Of a stretch of 64,000 nucleotides of DNA, positions 34,566 through 44,478 are shown in pieces. The DNA is taken from assembly GCF_025384765.1 (NCBI RefSeq), contig NZ_VHLL01000007.1:1-64000 (forward strand). The letters are read 5' to 3'. The notes under the pieces were generated by a model, which was given only the letters and a program-made list of their open reading frames with translations, did no database searches and was not told the DNA's origin. Source of the DNA: Methanoculleus formosensis (GTDB lineage Archaea; Halobacteriota; Methanomicrobia; Methanomicrobiales; Methanoculleaceae). Numbering within the stretch: the first letter of the stretch is position 1; every line of letters begins with the position of its first letter. The translations under genes and the position numbers were made by a program.

Positions 34566-35428
34566 TTTATGGGGATAAGGATCTCGGCGTGATCGTCCAG
34601 AACATCACCGGCAAGCAGGGCACGTTCCATACGGAACTGATGAACGCCTACGCCCGCGAGGTCGGCGGGCGGGGCGTCGTCGCCGGGACCGCGCCCGGGA
34701 AGGGAGGACGGGAGGTTCATGGCGTTCCGGTCTACAACACCGTAAAGGAGGCGCTCCGCGAGCACGACGCGACCGCGAGCGTCATATTCGTGCCGGGCGG
34801 CGCTGCAGGCGACGCAATCATGGAGGCGGCGCACGCGGGGATCGAACTTGCCGTCGTCATCACCGAGCACATCCCGGTTCATGACGTTATGTCGGCGATC
34901 GCCTATGCGAAACTCCACGACTGCACGGTCATCGGCCCGAACTGCCCGGGCCTCCTCTCGCCGGGGGAGTGCAAGCTCGGGATCATGCCGGCCCACCTCG
35001 CCCGCCGCGGCAACGTCGGCGTCGTCTCCCGGAGCGGCACCCTCACCTACGAGGTGGTCGACGAACTCACCCGGGCCGGCATCGGCCAGAGCACGGTCGT
35101 CGGGATCGGCGGCGATCCGGTGATTGGCCAGACGTTCGTGGATGTTCTCGCGCGGTTCGAGGAGGACCCGCAGACGAAGGCGGTCGTCGTCATCGGCGAG
35201 GTAGGGGGGAACCTCGAGGAGGAAGGCGTCCGGTCGACCGATCTTCCCGTCGTCACTTACATCGCCGGCGTGAGCGCTCCGCCCGAGAAGAGGATGGGCC
35301 ACGCGGGCGCGATCATCGAGGGAGGCGAGGGCGACGCCCGGTCCAAGGTCAGGCGGCTCCGCGACCAGAACATCCCCGTCGCATCCCGTCCATCTGAGAT
35401 ACCCGGACTGATCCACGAGGTCATATGA
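34562..35428 (+). CDS. sucD: Succinate-CoA ligase (ADP-forming), alpha subunit
   Basis: 288 residues from ATG 34562 ([20 protein letters not shown]). The CoA-binding Rossmann part is followed by the ligase domain; the phosphorylated histidine is His247 in [32 protein letters not shown] is also typical. The ATG overlaps sucC and the stop overlaps the diadenylate cyclase gene. Confidence 0.95.
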   Translation: MIYGDKDLGVIVQNITGKQGTFHTELMNAYAREVGGRGVVAGTAPGKGGREVHGVPVYNTVKEALREHDATASVIFVPGGAAGDAIMEAAHAGIELAVVITEHIPVHDVMSAIAYAKLHDCTVIGPNCPGLLSPGECKLGIMPAHLARRGNVGVVSRSGTLTYEVVDELTRAGIGQSTVVGIGGDPVIGQTFVDVLARFEEDPQTKAVVVIGEVGGNLEEEGVRSTDLPVVTYIAGVSAPPEKRMGHAGAIIEGGEGDARSKVRRLRDQNIPVASRPSEIPGLIHEVI

Positions 35429-36237
35429 ACGGCGAGCTGATGCTCGCAACCGCCTGCGCGGTGGCGGAGAATATCGGGGCTCGGGCAGTCGTATCCTTCG
35501 TCGAACCGGCCCCGGTTCTCGCGGAGGCGCCCGATGTCCCGATCATCCAGGTGCAGGAGCTCCAGCTCGACGTTCTAAAAGACCTCACCATGCACGATAT
35601 CCTGGAGGTGAGCGAACGGCATATGCTCGACGCCGCCGTCCACCTCTACCTCCGGCGCAACCTGGAGAACGGGCTCGTCGTCGGCGTCTTCTCCTACGCC
35701 CTCATCATCTATGATATCGAGGAGGGGAAGAACTTCATCAACTTGAAAGACTTCTCCGACATCGTCCCCCGCGAGGTGCTTCATTCGGCCCTCTCGCTCG
35801 CCCTCGAGATCGCGGTCGAGGGAAGGGAAGGGAGAGCCATCGGCACCGCGTTCATCATAGGAGACCCGGAGGAGGTCTTCCGGCACTCTCACCAGGCGAT
35901 CCTCAACCCCTACCAGGGACATCCCGCAGCGCTACGGGACATCAAGAACAAGGATAACTGGGAGAGCGTCAAGGAGTTCGCCCAGCTCGATGGGGTCTTC
36001 GTCATCGACAAGACCGGCGAGGTGCGGTCGGCGGGCCGCTACCTGGACGTCACCGGGCGGGGCATCTCTCTTCCCGGCGGCCTCGGGGGGAGGCACCGCG
36101 CAACCGCGTCCATCACTCACGAGATCCCGGTCATCGGCATCACGGTCTCCGAGAGCGGAGGCATGGTGCGCATCTTCAGGGACGGGCAATGCAAGATCAG
36201 CATCCGCTCCGACATCCGCCTCCGTAGTGACGGTTAG
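35425..36237 (+). CDS. dacZ: Archaeal diadenylate cyclase (c-di-AMP synthase)
   Basis: 270 residues. The C-terminal DAC (DisA_N) domain has the DGV form of the DGA motif at 189-191 and RHR at 223-225 (LGGRHRATASITHEIPVIGI), the ATP-binding and catalytic elements. The N-terminal part (about 1-110) is the archaeal extension with a pyruvate-kinase C-terminal-like fold. It is not DisA: the helix-hairpin-helix DNA-binding part is absent. Its start overlaps the sucD stop by four bases, tying c-di-AMP synthesis to the carbon-fixation operon. Confidence 0.9.
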   Translation: MNGELMLATACAVAENIGARAVVSFVEPAPVLAEAPDVPIIQVQELQLDVLKDLTMHDILEVSERHMLDAAVHLYLRRNLENGLVVGVFSYALIIYDIEEGKNFINLKDFSDIVPREVLHSALSLALEIAVEGREGRAIGTAFIIGDPEEVFRHSHQAILNPYQGHPAALRDIKNKDNWESVKEFAQLDGVFVIDKTGEVRSAGRYLDVTGRGISLPGGLGGRHRATASITHEIPVIGITVSESGGMVRIFRDGQCKISIRSDIRLRSDG

Positions 36238-36297
36238 AAATGGTTATATGAATTGCAATCATTTCTCTTATCATACTTTAGAACTACGGTGGATTTA

Positions 36298-37500
36298 ATG
36301 ACCAGGAACATCAGCGTAGAATGGCTTGACCAGATCCCGATCGAGAAGCAGCGGATTGAACTGGTGGAGAGGAAGTGCCTCGGCCACCCGGACAGCCTCG
36401 CGGACGGCATCGCGGAGTCGATCAGCAGGGCACTCAGCAGGTCGTACCTGGAAGAGTGCGGCAGCGTCCTGCACCACAACACCGACCAGGGCGAGGTCGT
36501 TGCAGGAGAGTCGATCCCGAAGTTCGGCGGCGGCCGGATCACGAGACCGATCTACTTCCTCATATCGGGCCGGGCCACGAAGACGTTCAACGGCATAAAC
36601 ATCCCCGCCGATGCGATCGCCGTCGAGGCTGCACGCGACTACATCAAAGAGATCCTCCCCACCATCAACATGAACCGCGATATCATCGTCGATTGCCGGA
36701 TGGGAAACGGATCGACCGATCTGCAGGATGTCTTCCGGTCATGCGAGGGGAAGGTTCCGCGGGCGAACGACACCTCGTTCGGGGTCGGGCACGCGCCGTT
36801 CAGCGAGGCGGAGAGCATTGTTAAGGGCGTCGCAGCATACATCGACGACACCCTCCGCCCGAAGTACCCCGTCATCGGCCAGGACTGCAAGATCATGTGC
36901 CTGCGTGACGGCGATGCCGTCACCCTCACCGTCGCGATGGCGTTCGTGGACCGCTACTGCTCGAGCATCGCCGAGTACGTCGAGCAGAAGAACTTCCTGA
37001 CGGAGCAGATCGCGGCGGTCGCAAAACAGTTCACCAGAAGGACGGTCAACGTCGCGATCAACACCGCCGACGACCTCGAGGCCGGCAGCGTCTTCCTGAC
37101 GGTCTCGGGTACCTCCGCCGAGATGGGCGACGACGGCTCGGTCGGCCGCGGCAACCGCGCGAACGGGCTGATCACCCCGAACCGCCCGATGAGCATGGAA
37201 GCGACGAGCGGCAAGAACCCGATCAACCACATCGGCAAACTCTACAACCTCCTCGCGACGCAGGTTGCGCAGGACTGCGTCGCGAAGGTCGACGGGATCG
37301 AGGAGATGTACGTCCGCATGGTCTCCCGGATCGGCTACCCGATCGACCAGCCGCACGTGGCAAGCGCCCAGATCCTCACGAAACCGGGCTATGACATCAA
37401 CTCCATAAAACCCGATGTCGAGTCGATCATCGACGAATGGCTGGAGAAGACCCCCGCCATCACCGAGAAGGTTATCAGGGGAGAACTCTCTACATTCTAA
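36298..37500 (+). CDS. mat: Archaeal methionine adenosyltransferase
   Basis: 400 residues from ATG 36298 ([20 protein letters not shown]), preceded by GGTGGA; the open frame reaches to 36253 without support. Recognised by [39 protein letters not shown] and [18 protein letters not shown]. It makes S-adenosylmethionine and is unrelated in length to bacterial MetK. A TATA-like TTATATGAA at about 36244 fits a short leader. Confidence 0.96.
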   Translation: MTRNISVEWLDQIPIEKQRIELVERKCLGHPDSLADGIAESISRALSRSYLEECGSVLHHNTDQGEVVAGESIPKFGGGRITRPIYFLISGRATKTFNGINIPADAIAVEAARDYIKEILPTINMNRDIIVDCRMGNGSTDLQDVFRSCEGKVPRANDTSFGVGHAPFSEAESIVKGVAAYIDDTLRPKYPVIGQDCKIMCLRDGDAVTLTVAMAFVDRYCSSIAEYVEQKNFLTEQIAAVAKQFTRRTVNVAINTADDLEAGSVFLTVSGTSAEMGDDGSVGRGNRANGLITPNRPMSMEATSGKNPINHIGKLYNLLATQVAQDCVAKVDGIEEMYVRMVSRIGYPIDQPHVASAQILTKPGYDINSIKPDVESIIDEWLEKTPAITEKVIRGELSTF

Positions 37501-37532
37501 ACCTTCTAACATTTTTGGAGTTGTTCTGACCC

Positions 37533-38435
37533 ATGAGTAAACCGTCACCCCGGCAGCCCGTGCCCGGACCCGGGCTCGTTCGCCTTGCCATCCCGAACAA
37601 AGGAAGGATTGCCGGGCCCATCAACGAACTGATCGAGAAGAGCGGCCTCCACCTGGCCGAAGGCGGGAGCGATCGGAGGCTGATCACCCGGACCCGCGAC
37701 CCGAACGTGGAGATCCTCTTCGCCCGCCCGATCGACATACCGGAGTACGTGGCGAGCGGCGTCGCCGATCTCGGTATCACCGGGAAGGATATGGTGATGG
37801 AGCGGGGCTCGGTGGTCGAAGAGGTCCTCGACCTGCAGACCGGGAAAGCCACGCTCGTCGTCGCCGTGCCGGAGGAGTCGGACGTCGAGACCGTCGCCGA
37901 CCTTGCAGGTGCAAAGGTGGCGACCGAGTTCCCGGCGATCACCCGCGCGTTCTTCGACCGGCATAACGTTGCCGTCACGATCGTGACCGTCGGTGGGGCA
38001 TGCGAGGCGACGCCGCACCTCGGGATCGCCGACGCCATCGTCGACCTCTCCTCCTCGGGGACAACCCTCCGGACGAACCACCTCCGCGTCATCGACGAGG
38101 TGCTGACCTCCACGACCGTCCTGGTGGCGAACCCCGCCTCGCTCACGGCCAAGCGGGAGAAGATCGACGAGCTCGTCCTCGCTCTCGAGAGCGTCATCCG
38201 CGCGAAGGGACAGTGCTACCTGATGATGAACGTCCACCGAAGCGCCCTTGCGGACGTACGGGAGGTCTTGCCCGGCCTCTCCGGCCCGACGGTGATGGAG
38301 GTGGCATCCGACCAGAACCTGGTTGCCGTTCACGCCGTCGTGAAAGAGGAGCGGGTCTATCAACTGATCAACCAGGTAAAACGCGCCGGCGCAAAAGACA
38401 TATTAGTCATGCCCATCGAACGGATCATACGCTGA
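37533..38435 (+). CDS. hisG: ATP phosphoribosyltransferase (long form)
   Basis: 300 residues, first step of histidine synthesis. Catalytic core [27 protein letters not shown] and [20 protein letters not shown]; the extra C-terminal HisG_C domain ([20 protein letters not shown] to the end) is the allosteric histidine-binding part of the long form, so no HisZ is needed. Four bases before hisA. Confidence 0.95.
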   Translation: MSKPSPRQPVPGPGLVRLAIPNKGRIAGPINELIEKSGLHLAEGGSDRRLITRTRDPNVEILFARPIDIPEYVASGVADLGITGKDMVMERGSVVEEVLDLQTGKATLVVAVPEESDVETVADLAGAKVATEFPAITRAFFDRHNVAVTIVTVGGACEATPHLGIADAIVDLSSSGTTLRTNHLRVIDEVLTSTTVLVANPASLTAKREKIDELVLALESVIRAKGQCYLMMNVHRSALADVREVLPGLSGPTVMEVASDQNLVAVHAVVKEERVYQLINQVKRAGAKDILVMPIERIIR

Positions 38436-38439
38436 GAAG

Positions 38440-39159
38440 ATGGAGATCTATCCTGCAGTTGATATCCTGGACGGGCGGTGCGTGCAGCTGGTGCAGGGTC
38501 GGCCGGAGGCGGCGACGGTCTACGGAGAACCGGCCGCCTGGGCGCACCGGTGGCTCGATGAGGGAGCGGACGGCCTTCACGTCGTCAACCTCGACGGGGC
38601 GTTCGGCCGGGCGCAGAAGAACGCCGACCTGATCCGGAAGTTCACCCGCGAGACGGAGACGTTCGTCGAACTCGGCGGCGGCATCAGGAGCGTGGAGGAT
38701 GCCGCGGGGTGGCTCGACGCCGGGATCGACCGGGTGATCGTCTCGACCCAGGCCGTCCGGGAGCCGGAGATCGTCCGGACGCTTGCCGACGAGTTCGGCG
38801 GCGAGCGGGTGATGGCGGGTATCGATGCCCGGGCCGGCGAGGTGATGATCGAAGGGTGGGAGCGCCCGGCAGGGAGTTATCTCGTCTGGGCGGAGCGGTT
38901 CGAAGGCCTCGGCGCAGGATCGCTCCTCTATACGAACGTGGACGTGGAGGGGCTCCAGCAGGGGATCGCCATCGAACCCGTGAAGGAACTCCTCCGCCGG
39001 GTGAAGGTTCCGGTCGTCGTCTCGGGTGGGATATCGAGTTCCGGGGACGTCGCGGCGCTCCGAGAAGCCGGAGCGGCGGCGGCGGTCCTCGGGTCCGCCC
39101 TCTACGCCGGGAAAGTACGGCTTCCGGAAGTCATGGAGGCAGCGCATGCGAACGAGTGA
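38440..39159 (+). CDS. hisA: ProFAR isomerase HisA
   Basis: 239-residue TIM barrel of histidine synthesis. Catalytic Asp in [17 protein letters not shown] and the second in [11 protein letters not shown]; half-barrel phosphate sites [17 protein letters not shown] and [15 protein letters not shown]. Overlaps hisB by 14 bases. Confidence 0.95.
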   Translation: MEIYPAVDILDGRCVQLVQGRPEAATVYGEPAAWAHRWLDEGADGLHVVNLDGAFGRAQKNADLIRKFTRETETFVELGGGIRSVEDAAGWLDAGIDRVIVSTQAVREPEIVRTLADEFGGERVMAGIDARAGEVMIEGWERPAGSYLVWAERFEGLGAGSLLYTNVDVEGLQQGIAIEPVKELLRRVKVPVVVSGGISSSGDVAALREAGAAAAVLGSALYAGKVRLPEVMEAAHANE

Positions 39160-39727
39160 GATCCACCGCGCGACACGGGAGACCGATATCAGGCTCTCCC
39201 TCGACCTCGACGGAACCGGGGCGGGAACCATCGAGACCGGGGTGCCGTTCTTCGACCACATGCTGACTTCGTTTGCCCGGCACGGGCGGCTCGATCTCTC
39301 AATCCGCGCGACCGGCGACCTCGCCGTGGACGCCCACCACACCGTCGAGGATATCGGGATCGTCCTCGGGACGGCCCTTGCCGAAGCGGTCGGAGACGGG
39401 AGAGGGATCACCCGGTTCGCCGACGCCGCCGTCCCGATGGACGAGGCGCTTGCCCGGGTGGCGCTCGACGTAGGCGGCCGGGGTTACCTCGTCTTCGAGG
39501 GCGGCTTCTCGCCGGTGGGGCCGGGCGGCATCCCCGGCGACCTCATCGAGCACTTCTTCTACAGCCTCTGCACCAACGCCGGGATCACCGCCCACATCGC
39601 GGTCACGGGCAGCAACGACCACCACATCTGTGAAGCGGCGTTCAAGGCGTTTGCACGGGCGCTCCGGGCAGCCGTGGCGGTCGATCCCTCGATAGGCGAC
39701 GTGCCGAGCACCAAAGGGACACTGTGA
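39146..39727 (+). CDS. hisB: Imidazoleglycerol-phosphate dehydratase HisB
   Basis: 193 residues from ATG 39146 ([20 protein letters not shown]), beginning inside the end of hisA. Metal-binding repeats are clear: [40 protein letters not shown] and [20 protein letters not shown]. Last gene of hisG-hisA-hisB; the repeat-filled gap follows. Confidence 0.95.
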   Translation: MRTSEIHRATRETDIRLSLDLDGTGAGTIETGVPFFDHMLTSFARHGRLDLSIRATGDLAVDAHHTVEDIGIVLGTALAEAVGDGRGITRFADAAVPMDEALARVALDVGGRGYLVFEGGFSPVGPGGIPGDLIEHFFYSLCTNAGITAHIAVTGSNDHHICEAAFKAFARALRAAVAVDPSIGDVPSTKGTL

Positions 39728-39860
39728 GCCCCGAAAACGGTAATTTTTTGTCAGTGGTGCGTTGCACCCGATTGTTGGCTCTCGCGGGGCTGTGAGGGGC
39801 GCGGTTTTGCTCTATCAGGAAAGGGGAGCGCGGGTGGGAGTTACGAAAAGATCCGTGTGG

Positions 39861-40090
39861 GGTAGAGGCAGGAGAGGGGGGATGCTCCGCCCCTCCCCCA
39901 ATGGCGATACCCCCCACTGCATGGGGAGATGCTAAAAAGTGTGGTGTGTGCCCCGAGACACGGCTTCCCACCGGCTATCACCATGACTGCCCCCGCCCCT
40001 TGTGGGCGGGGGAGGAGCGCGAAGCGCGGGCGGGGTGGGGGCTACAGTCACCCCGGGAGGTAGAGACAGGGAAAGGGGAGACCCACTCCC
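39861..40090 (+). repeat. G-rich palindromic repeat unit, copy A
   Basis: Reads, in order: GGTAGAGGCAGGAG (box 6), CCCCCAATGGCGATACCCCC (box 1, 39895-39914), ACTGCATGGGGAGATGC (box 2), ACGGCTTCCC (box 3), hairpin CCCCCGCCC-CTTGT-GGGCGGGGG at 39990-40012 (box 4), small hairpin GCGC-GAA-GCGC, GGGCGGGGTGGGGGCTACAG (box 5) and box 6 again at about 40055. The same boxes recur at 44272 and 47997. It lies between convergent hisB and the histone gene. No coding potential is evident. Confidence 0.85.
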
Positions 40091-40421
40091 CGAGGGCGGC
40101 ATCCGCCACGCACTACCCTGGATCCGGCCCGCCTTCCTGAAGTGGAGCGCCTCGCCCGCGAGCGCTGTAACGGCTCATAGAACCTCCACGGTGCAGCAGA
40201 CGTAAAAACCCCCGATATGTCGGGACAACCGGGCTGGAATCGCCGCTGTGAGCGTCTGACACACATCTGCGATCTGTCTGCCGGGCCGGGAGGAGCAGAA
40301 CGCCGTCAGGGGCATCTCCGGGAAGGAGAATCATCCGAGCGTTCGGCATGTATGCTGCCGGAGTGAGATGTGAAAAGGGGCCCGTAAGAACCCCGGTAAA
40401 GAGAAGGAAAGATAGGTCGAC
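40091..40421. other. Intergenic DNA downstream of the histone gene
   Basis: No gene recognised. A 78-codon frame on the minus strand (40113-40349) has no known domain. The last 100 bases before the histone stop show nothing notable. Confidence 0.5.
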
Positions 40422-40628
40422 TTACGCGGACTTAACCGCGAGGTCGACATCTTCCGCCTTGATCGTCTTGCGTCCCGCGTGCTGGGCAAGCCTGTTGGCT
40501 TCCTTGGTCAGCTCGGCGATGTACGCCTCAGCCTTGGTAACCAGTGCGGCAGCGGCATCGCTCCCGACTCTCTCAGCACCATTCTTCTTTGCGATACGTA
40601 CAACCGCAGCAATAGGTAGATCTGCCAT
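40422..40628 (-). CDS. Archaeal histone
   Basis: 68 residues, a single histone fold of HMf type: LPIAAVVRIAKKNGAERVG, then a long central helix, then ANRLAQHAGRKTIKAEDVDL. It forms dimers that wrap DNA and stack into longer arrays. No tails. Its own promoter and a striking palindrome lie directly upstream. Confidence 0.97.
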   Translation of the reverse strand: MADLPIAAVVRIAKKNGAERVGSDAAAALVTKAEAYIAELTKEANRLAQHAGRKTIKAEDVDLAVKSA

Positions 40629-40637
40629 AATCTCATT

Positions 40638-40674
40638 CCACCTCTAAAAAGAGGTGTCTCAGTTAATATTTAAA
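40638..40674 (-). promoter_or_regulatory. Histone promoter with palindrome over the ribosome site
   Basis: On the minus strand TTTAAATATTAAC (plus 40662-40674) is a TATA box, followed by the perfect palindrome CACCTCT-TTTT-AGAGGTG at 40639-40656; its second arm contains the ribosome site AGAGGTGG, 7-8 bases before the ATG. If transcription starts 26 bases after the TATA centre, the palindrome straddles the start site and is a DNA operator; if it starts earlier, it is a leader hairpin that hides the ribosome site. Confidence 0.6.
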
Positions 40675-40814
40675 CGTTTCGGGATTATCTCGGGAATTTG
40701 CGTTTCTCTTTCCCATTGAGGGTGTGTCTGGACAGGGCACCCCGATAATCGGCAGGTAACGGTGCCGATTGGAATAACGGACTTTAGAACCCCAATTGAT
40801 AATCAGAGGCATAA

Positions 40815-41576
40815 TCAGGGACTTTCCGATTGCGCCAGAGATTTCGCGAGAATTATCGCATTGGTATAATCTGCAGAGGCGCGCGACGTATCCACGAAAA
40901 TTCTATCGATATTTACCACTGGAGCACCATGCCCCGCCCCGGCTCCGAGGAACGTGAGTGTCCGAAAGATCAGGTTCCCGGAGATCCCGTCGGGAGCCAC
41001 GACCATCCCGTACCTTCCCACCGCCTCCTCGATCAGGATCTCGGTGTGCTCCGCCCCGGTCAGGCGTGCAACGAGTTCGGCATCCGCCATCGTCCGGTCG
41101 ACGGCCGGGTGCCGCCCGAGATCCCCGAGCCGTCCTCCCGAGAGGACCGCCACCCCCTCCGGGAGCCCGAACCTTCGGGCGATGTCCCGGCCGGTTCGAG
41201 CGAACCGCACCTTCTCCTCGACCGTCCAGCCCTCGTCGACCCCGACCGGGGCGAGGAGGAAGAGATGCCCGTCGGCGGCCTCGAGGAGGGCAATCCGCTC
41301 CAGGTGATCGACACCTGCCGCCTGCTTGAGCGCCTTCAGCGTCGAAGAGGCGGGGAGAGTGCCCCTGACGGCGGCATCGATCCTGCCGGCATAGAGCGCT
41401 TCGATGAGGGCGATCTGCGGCTCCTCGGACTCGACGACCGTAACTGAATCAGGAAACGAGCCGGCGGTTCCCGGCGGGGAAAAAAGGATGAGATCGACCT
41501 CCCGGCCGACCGCCCGGACGGTCGAGAGGATCTTCGCGTCGGGGGACGCCGCACCAAGCCCGACCGTTACCGGCAT
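40815..41576 (-). CDS. mtxX: Methanogenesis marker protein 4 (MtxX)
   Basis: 253 residues of the phosphate acetyl/butyryl-transferase-like fold known as MtxX or methanogenesis marker 4. Recognised by VTVGLGAASPDAKILSTV, ALYAGRIDAAVRGTLPAS and APDGISGNLIFRTLTFLGAG. Found in nearly all methanogens; function not established. Its start overlaps the end of the marker 2 gene by ten bases. 140 bases of upstream histone region without features follow its 3' end. Confidence 0.92.
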   Translation of the reverse strand: MPVTVGLGAASPDAKILSTVRAVGREVDLILFSPPGTAGSFPDSVTVVESEEPQIALIEALYAGRIDAAVRGTLPASSTLKALKQAAGVDHLERIALLEAADGHLFLLAPVGVDEGWTVEEKVRFARTGRDIARRFGLPEGVAVLSGGRLGDLGRHPAVDRTMADAELVARLTGAEHTEILIEEAVGRYGMVVAPDGISGNLIFRTLTFLGAGAGHGAPVVNIDRIFVDTSRASADYTNAIILAKSLAQSESP

Positions 41577-42577
41577 GCCCCTCCGTCCGAAAAGATCCCC
41601 ATGATACCGTCCTGGTCGAGATCAAAGACCTGCGTCTCCCGGCCCAGGTACCTGACGGAGAGCCTCCCAGTTCCGTCAACCTCCCCGATGGCGGTGGCGG
41701 TGATCCCGACGTCGTCAAACCGGCGGCAGACCTCCTCCACGTTCTCCGGCCTGACGGTCAGGATGAACCCCATGCCGGGATACATGCGCACCCACTGTTC
41801 AAAGGGGAGACCGAGGGCGGAGAGGTCCGGTCGGGGTATCGCCTCAAGGTCGATCACCGCGCCCTTTCCGCTCACCTCAAGGAGCATGCCGAGGGTTCCG
41901 ATGACGCCCGGGTTGCTGATGTCCTTGCCGGCCGTCACCAGGCGCTCTTTTCCCAGGTCCTCCATCACCCTGATCTGAGCCCGCACCGTCTCCGCCGACT
42001 TCATGGTGACCGAGTCCCAGTTGAAGCTGCATGACGGGTGCACCCGGCCATCGAGGTCAATCGCCGCGACGACCACGTCCCCTTCCTCTGCCGTGTTCGA
42101 GAAGATGAGCTGGTCCATCCTGGCCGTCCCGAGGATCGCCAGATCCACAACGCTGTAGGGCGTCTCCGGATGGAGATGCCCGCCCACGATCGGGACGCCG
42201 AACTGTGCGGACGCCGTGACCATGCCCCGGGTCACCTCGTCGCGGATATGGTCGTTCGTGGCAGAGAGGACATCGACCATCGCAACCGGCCTTCCGCCCA
42301 TGGCGGCGATGTCGTGAACGTTCACGAGCACGGCGCAGTACCCCGCCCAGAACGGGTCCGCCTCCATTAACCTGCTCCAGATACCATCCGCCGCAAGAAG
42401 CAGCGCGTCCTCTGCATTATGCCGGATGACCGCGGCATCCTCACCGAACGAAGCGATAACGTCGGGGCTCTCTATCCGGAGAGACCGGATCATATCCCCG
42501 ATCTCCCTCTTCCGGGTGACGCCTTCGTATTCCCTGACGGCCCGTGCTACCGTATCGGTGGAGCAATCCTTCACCAC
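41567..42577 (-). CDS. Methanogenesis marker protein 2 (AIR-synthase-like)
   Basis: 336 residues of the PurM/SelD/ThiL superfamily: the N-terminal domain has the Asp-rich ATP/Mg site (FGEDAAVIRHNAEDALLLAADG, CAVLVNVHDIAAMGGRPVAM) and the C-terminal domain KDISNPGVIGTLGMLLEVSG. This is the methanogen-specific marker 2 group; its substrate is unknown. It is co-translated with mtxX. Confidence 0.9.
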   Translation of the reverse strand: MVKDCSTDTVARAVREYEGVTRKREIGDMIRSLRIESPDVIASFGEDAAVIRHNAEDALLLAADGIWSRLMEADPFWAGYCAVLVNVHDIAAMGGRPVAMVDVLSATNDHIRDEVTRGMVTASAQFGVPIVGGHLHPETPYSVVDLAILGTARMDQLIFSNTAEEGDVVVAAIDLDGRVHPSCSFNWDSVTMKSAETVRAQIRVMEDLGKERLVTAGKDISNPGVIGTLGMLLEVSGKGAVIDLEAIPRPDLSALGLPFEQWVRMYPGMGFILTVRPENVEEVCRRFDDVGITATAIGEVDGTGRLSVRYLGRETQVFDLDQDGIMGIFSDGGACR

Positions 42578-42799
42578 AAGAACACCAACACTCCACGTTT
42601 CTTTATGGTATTCTGCCTCATCAAAGATAATGTATTTGATTCACCGGTATTATGCACTCTGTTCCCTGAACCGATCAAGGAGAGAACGGTCGGCATGTAT
42701 CCGGCCGGGATGACATGGCTCCCCTGCGGCGCGCCCTCCCGGTCCTTCTGCACCCGCACCGGGGTGGCATTTTTGATGCCCCGCGTCGAATAGTCTGGT

Positions 42800-44164
42800 A
42801 TGGACTGGGTGGAGAAGTACAGGCCGCAACATCTCCAGGACATCGTGGGGAACTCCGGTGCCGTCAGGCAGATATTCGAGTGGGCGCGGGACTGGTCGCG
42901 GCAGAAGAAACCGCTCATCCTGTACGGAAAACCCGGCACCGGCAAGACCTCGAGTGCGCATGCCCTCGCGAACGACATGAACTGGGAGGTCGTGGAACTG
43001 AACGCCTCCGACCAGCGGACGAAAGCGGCCCTCGAGAAGGTGGCGGGTTCGGGCTCCACCACGGCAAGCCTCTCCGGCGCGAGCCGAAAACTCATCCTGC
43101 TGGACGAGGCCGACAACCTGCACGGGCAGGCCGATCGGGGAGGGGCGAAGGCGATCATGGAGATCATCGCGGCGGCGCAGCAGCCGATCATCCTGATCGC
43201 AAACGACTACTACTCCCTCACGAGAGAGCTCAAGGCGGTCACGGAACCGGTGCAGTTCCGGGCGCTCCAGGCCCGCTCGATCGTCCCCCGCCTCCGCCAG
43301 ATCTGCGCCGCGGAAGGCGTGACATGCGATCCCGCCGCGCTCGACGAGATCGCGAACCGGGCCGACGGCGATATGCGAGCCGCGGTGAACATGCTCTACG
43401 CCGCGGCCATCGGGAAGGAGCACCTCACGGCGGGCGACGTCCACACCTCCACAAAGGACGAGCGCTTGACCATCTTCGAACTCGTCGGAGCGGTCTATAA
43501 GGGGAGGAGGGATGCCGACCTGCTCCGCATGGCGGTGGAGGTCGAGGACACCCCCGACACTGTCGAGCAGTGGCTCGAGGGGAACCTCGAACACATGCCG
43601 GATCTCGCCTCTCTCGCAAAAGGCTACGCCAGCCTCGCGAGGGCGGACGAGTATATCGGCCGGACGTACCGGCGGCAGTACTACACCCTCTGGCGCTACG
43701 CAAACGCGGTGATGCTCCTCGGCGTCGCCGACGCCGCCGGCGGGCACGGCGTCCGCGGCCGCATCATGCCGCCGGCGCGCTGGCAGAAGATGGGTGCGTC
43801 GAAGAAGCAGAAGGCGGTCCGGGCAGGGCTCTCCCGGAAACTCAGCGAGATGACGCATATCCCTGAGGATGCGCTGCGGGAAGACTTCTTCACCGCGATC
43901 AGCATCCTCGTCGAGCAGGACCCCGAAAAATACGTCCGCGGGTTCGAGCTCGACGCCGACGAACTGACTCTCTTCATCCACGACAAAGCCCGGGCGACGA
44001 AGATCGTCAAAGACGTGGCAAAGGAGGAGAAGGAGAGGGCAAAGAAGGCCGCCGCCGGAGAGAAGGCGGCCCGAAAGACCAGGAAGTCCCGGGACGACGA
44101 CCCTCCCGCCGATACCGGAGAATCGCGGCGGGACCCGCCCCCGGGCCAGGCGACGCTCTTCTAG
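42800..44164 (+). CDS. rfcL: Replication factor C large subunit
   Basis: 454 residues, the large subunit of the clamp loader that places PCNA on DNA. Walker [10 protein letters not shown] at 43-51, Walker [11 protein letters not shown], arginine and sensor regions in the AAA+ core, an RFC C-terminal helical domain, then a charged lysine-rich tail. The chain ends with the PCNA-binding (PIP) box GQATLF. No good ribosome site is visible before the ATG. Divergent from the marker 2 gene; the 222-base gap shows no other feature. Confidence 0.96.
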   Translation: MDWVEKYRPQHLQDIVGNSGAVRQIFEWARDWSRQKKPLILYGKPGTGKTSSAHALANDMNWEVVELNASDQRTKAALEKVAGSGSTTASLSGASRKLILLDEADNLHGQADRGGAKAIMEIIAAAQQPIILIANDYYSLTRELKAVTEPVQFRALQARSIVPRLRQICAAEGVTCDPAALDEIANRADGDMRAAVNMLYAAAIGKEHLTAGDVHTSTKDERLTIFELVGAVYKGRRDADLLRMAVEVEDTPDTVEQWLEGNLEHMPDLASLAKGYASLARADEYIGRTYRRQYYTLWRYANAVMLLGVADAAGGHGVRGRIMPPARWQKMGASKKQKAVRAGLSRKLSEMTHIPEDALREDFFTAISILVEQDPEKYVRGFELDADELTLFIHDKARATKIVKDVAKEEKERAKKAAAGEKAARKTRKSRDDDPPADTGESRRDPPPGQATLF

Positions 44165-44271
44165 AACACCAGATCATCATATTTTTGAAGAATTTGGCGC
44201 GTGCGGCTCTCCACCTGTGGGGATGACAGATATCCTGAACAGGAAGAGATACGGGAAGGCCATACCCCCGA

Positions 44272-44478
44272 GCCCCCATCCCCCAATGGCGGATATTCTC
44301 ACAGTCCAGTGCATGGTGAGATTCTGGAGAAGGATAGTTCGCCGGCTTGCTCCCAGAACACGGCTTTCCCGTGGCAACGCCCGGGCACTGCCCCCGCCCA
44401 CGAGGGGCGGGGGAGGAGGCCGAAGGCCGGGCGGGGTGGGGGCTATCGGAAGAGACATACAGGCCTACATACCCCGGC
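44272..44478 (+). repeat. G-rich palindromic repeat unit, copy B
   Basis: Box 1 CCCCCAATGGCGGATA, box 2 CAGTCCAGTGCATGG (44301-44315), box 3 ACGGCTTTCCC, hairpin CCCCCGCCC-ACGAG-GGGCGGGGG at 44391-44413, small hairpin GGCC-GAA-GGCC, box 5 GGGCGGGGTGGGGGCTA and the start of box 6 (TACCCCGG) that runs into the last codons of the UPF0146 gene. It lies between convergent rfcL and UPF0146. The small hairpin differs from copy A on both arms yet still pairs. Confidence 0.85.

Noticed and set aside
35425-36237. DisA DNA-integrity scanning protein
   Set aside because: Only the diadenylate cyclase domain is present, at the C-terminus; the DisA linker and helix-hairpin-helix parts are missing.
39990-40012. 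Repeat hairpins as ordinary transcription terminators
   Set aside because: No T-run follows, they are part of a longer conserved unit, and one copy lies upstream of serS; termination may still be a side effect.
40113-40349. 78-codon minus-strand frame in the histone-proximal gap
   Set aside because: No domain and no ribosome site that I can see; it lies next to repeat copy A.
40815-41576. Phosphate acetyltransferase for acetate metabolism
   Set aside because: The sequence belongs to the MtxX/marker 4 group, which only resembles phosphotransacetylases, and it is paired with another methanogenesis marker.
42419-42793. 124-codon frame between marker 2 and rfcL
   Set aside because: Most of it is antisense to the marker 2 gene and the remainder shows no family resemblance.
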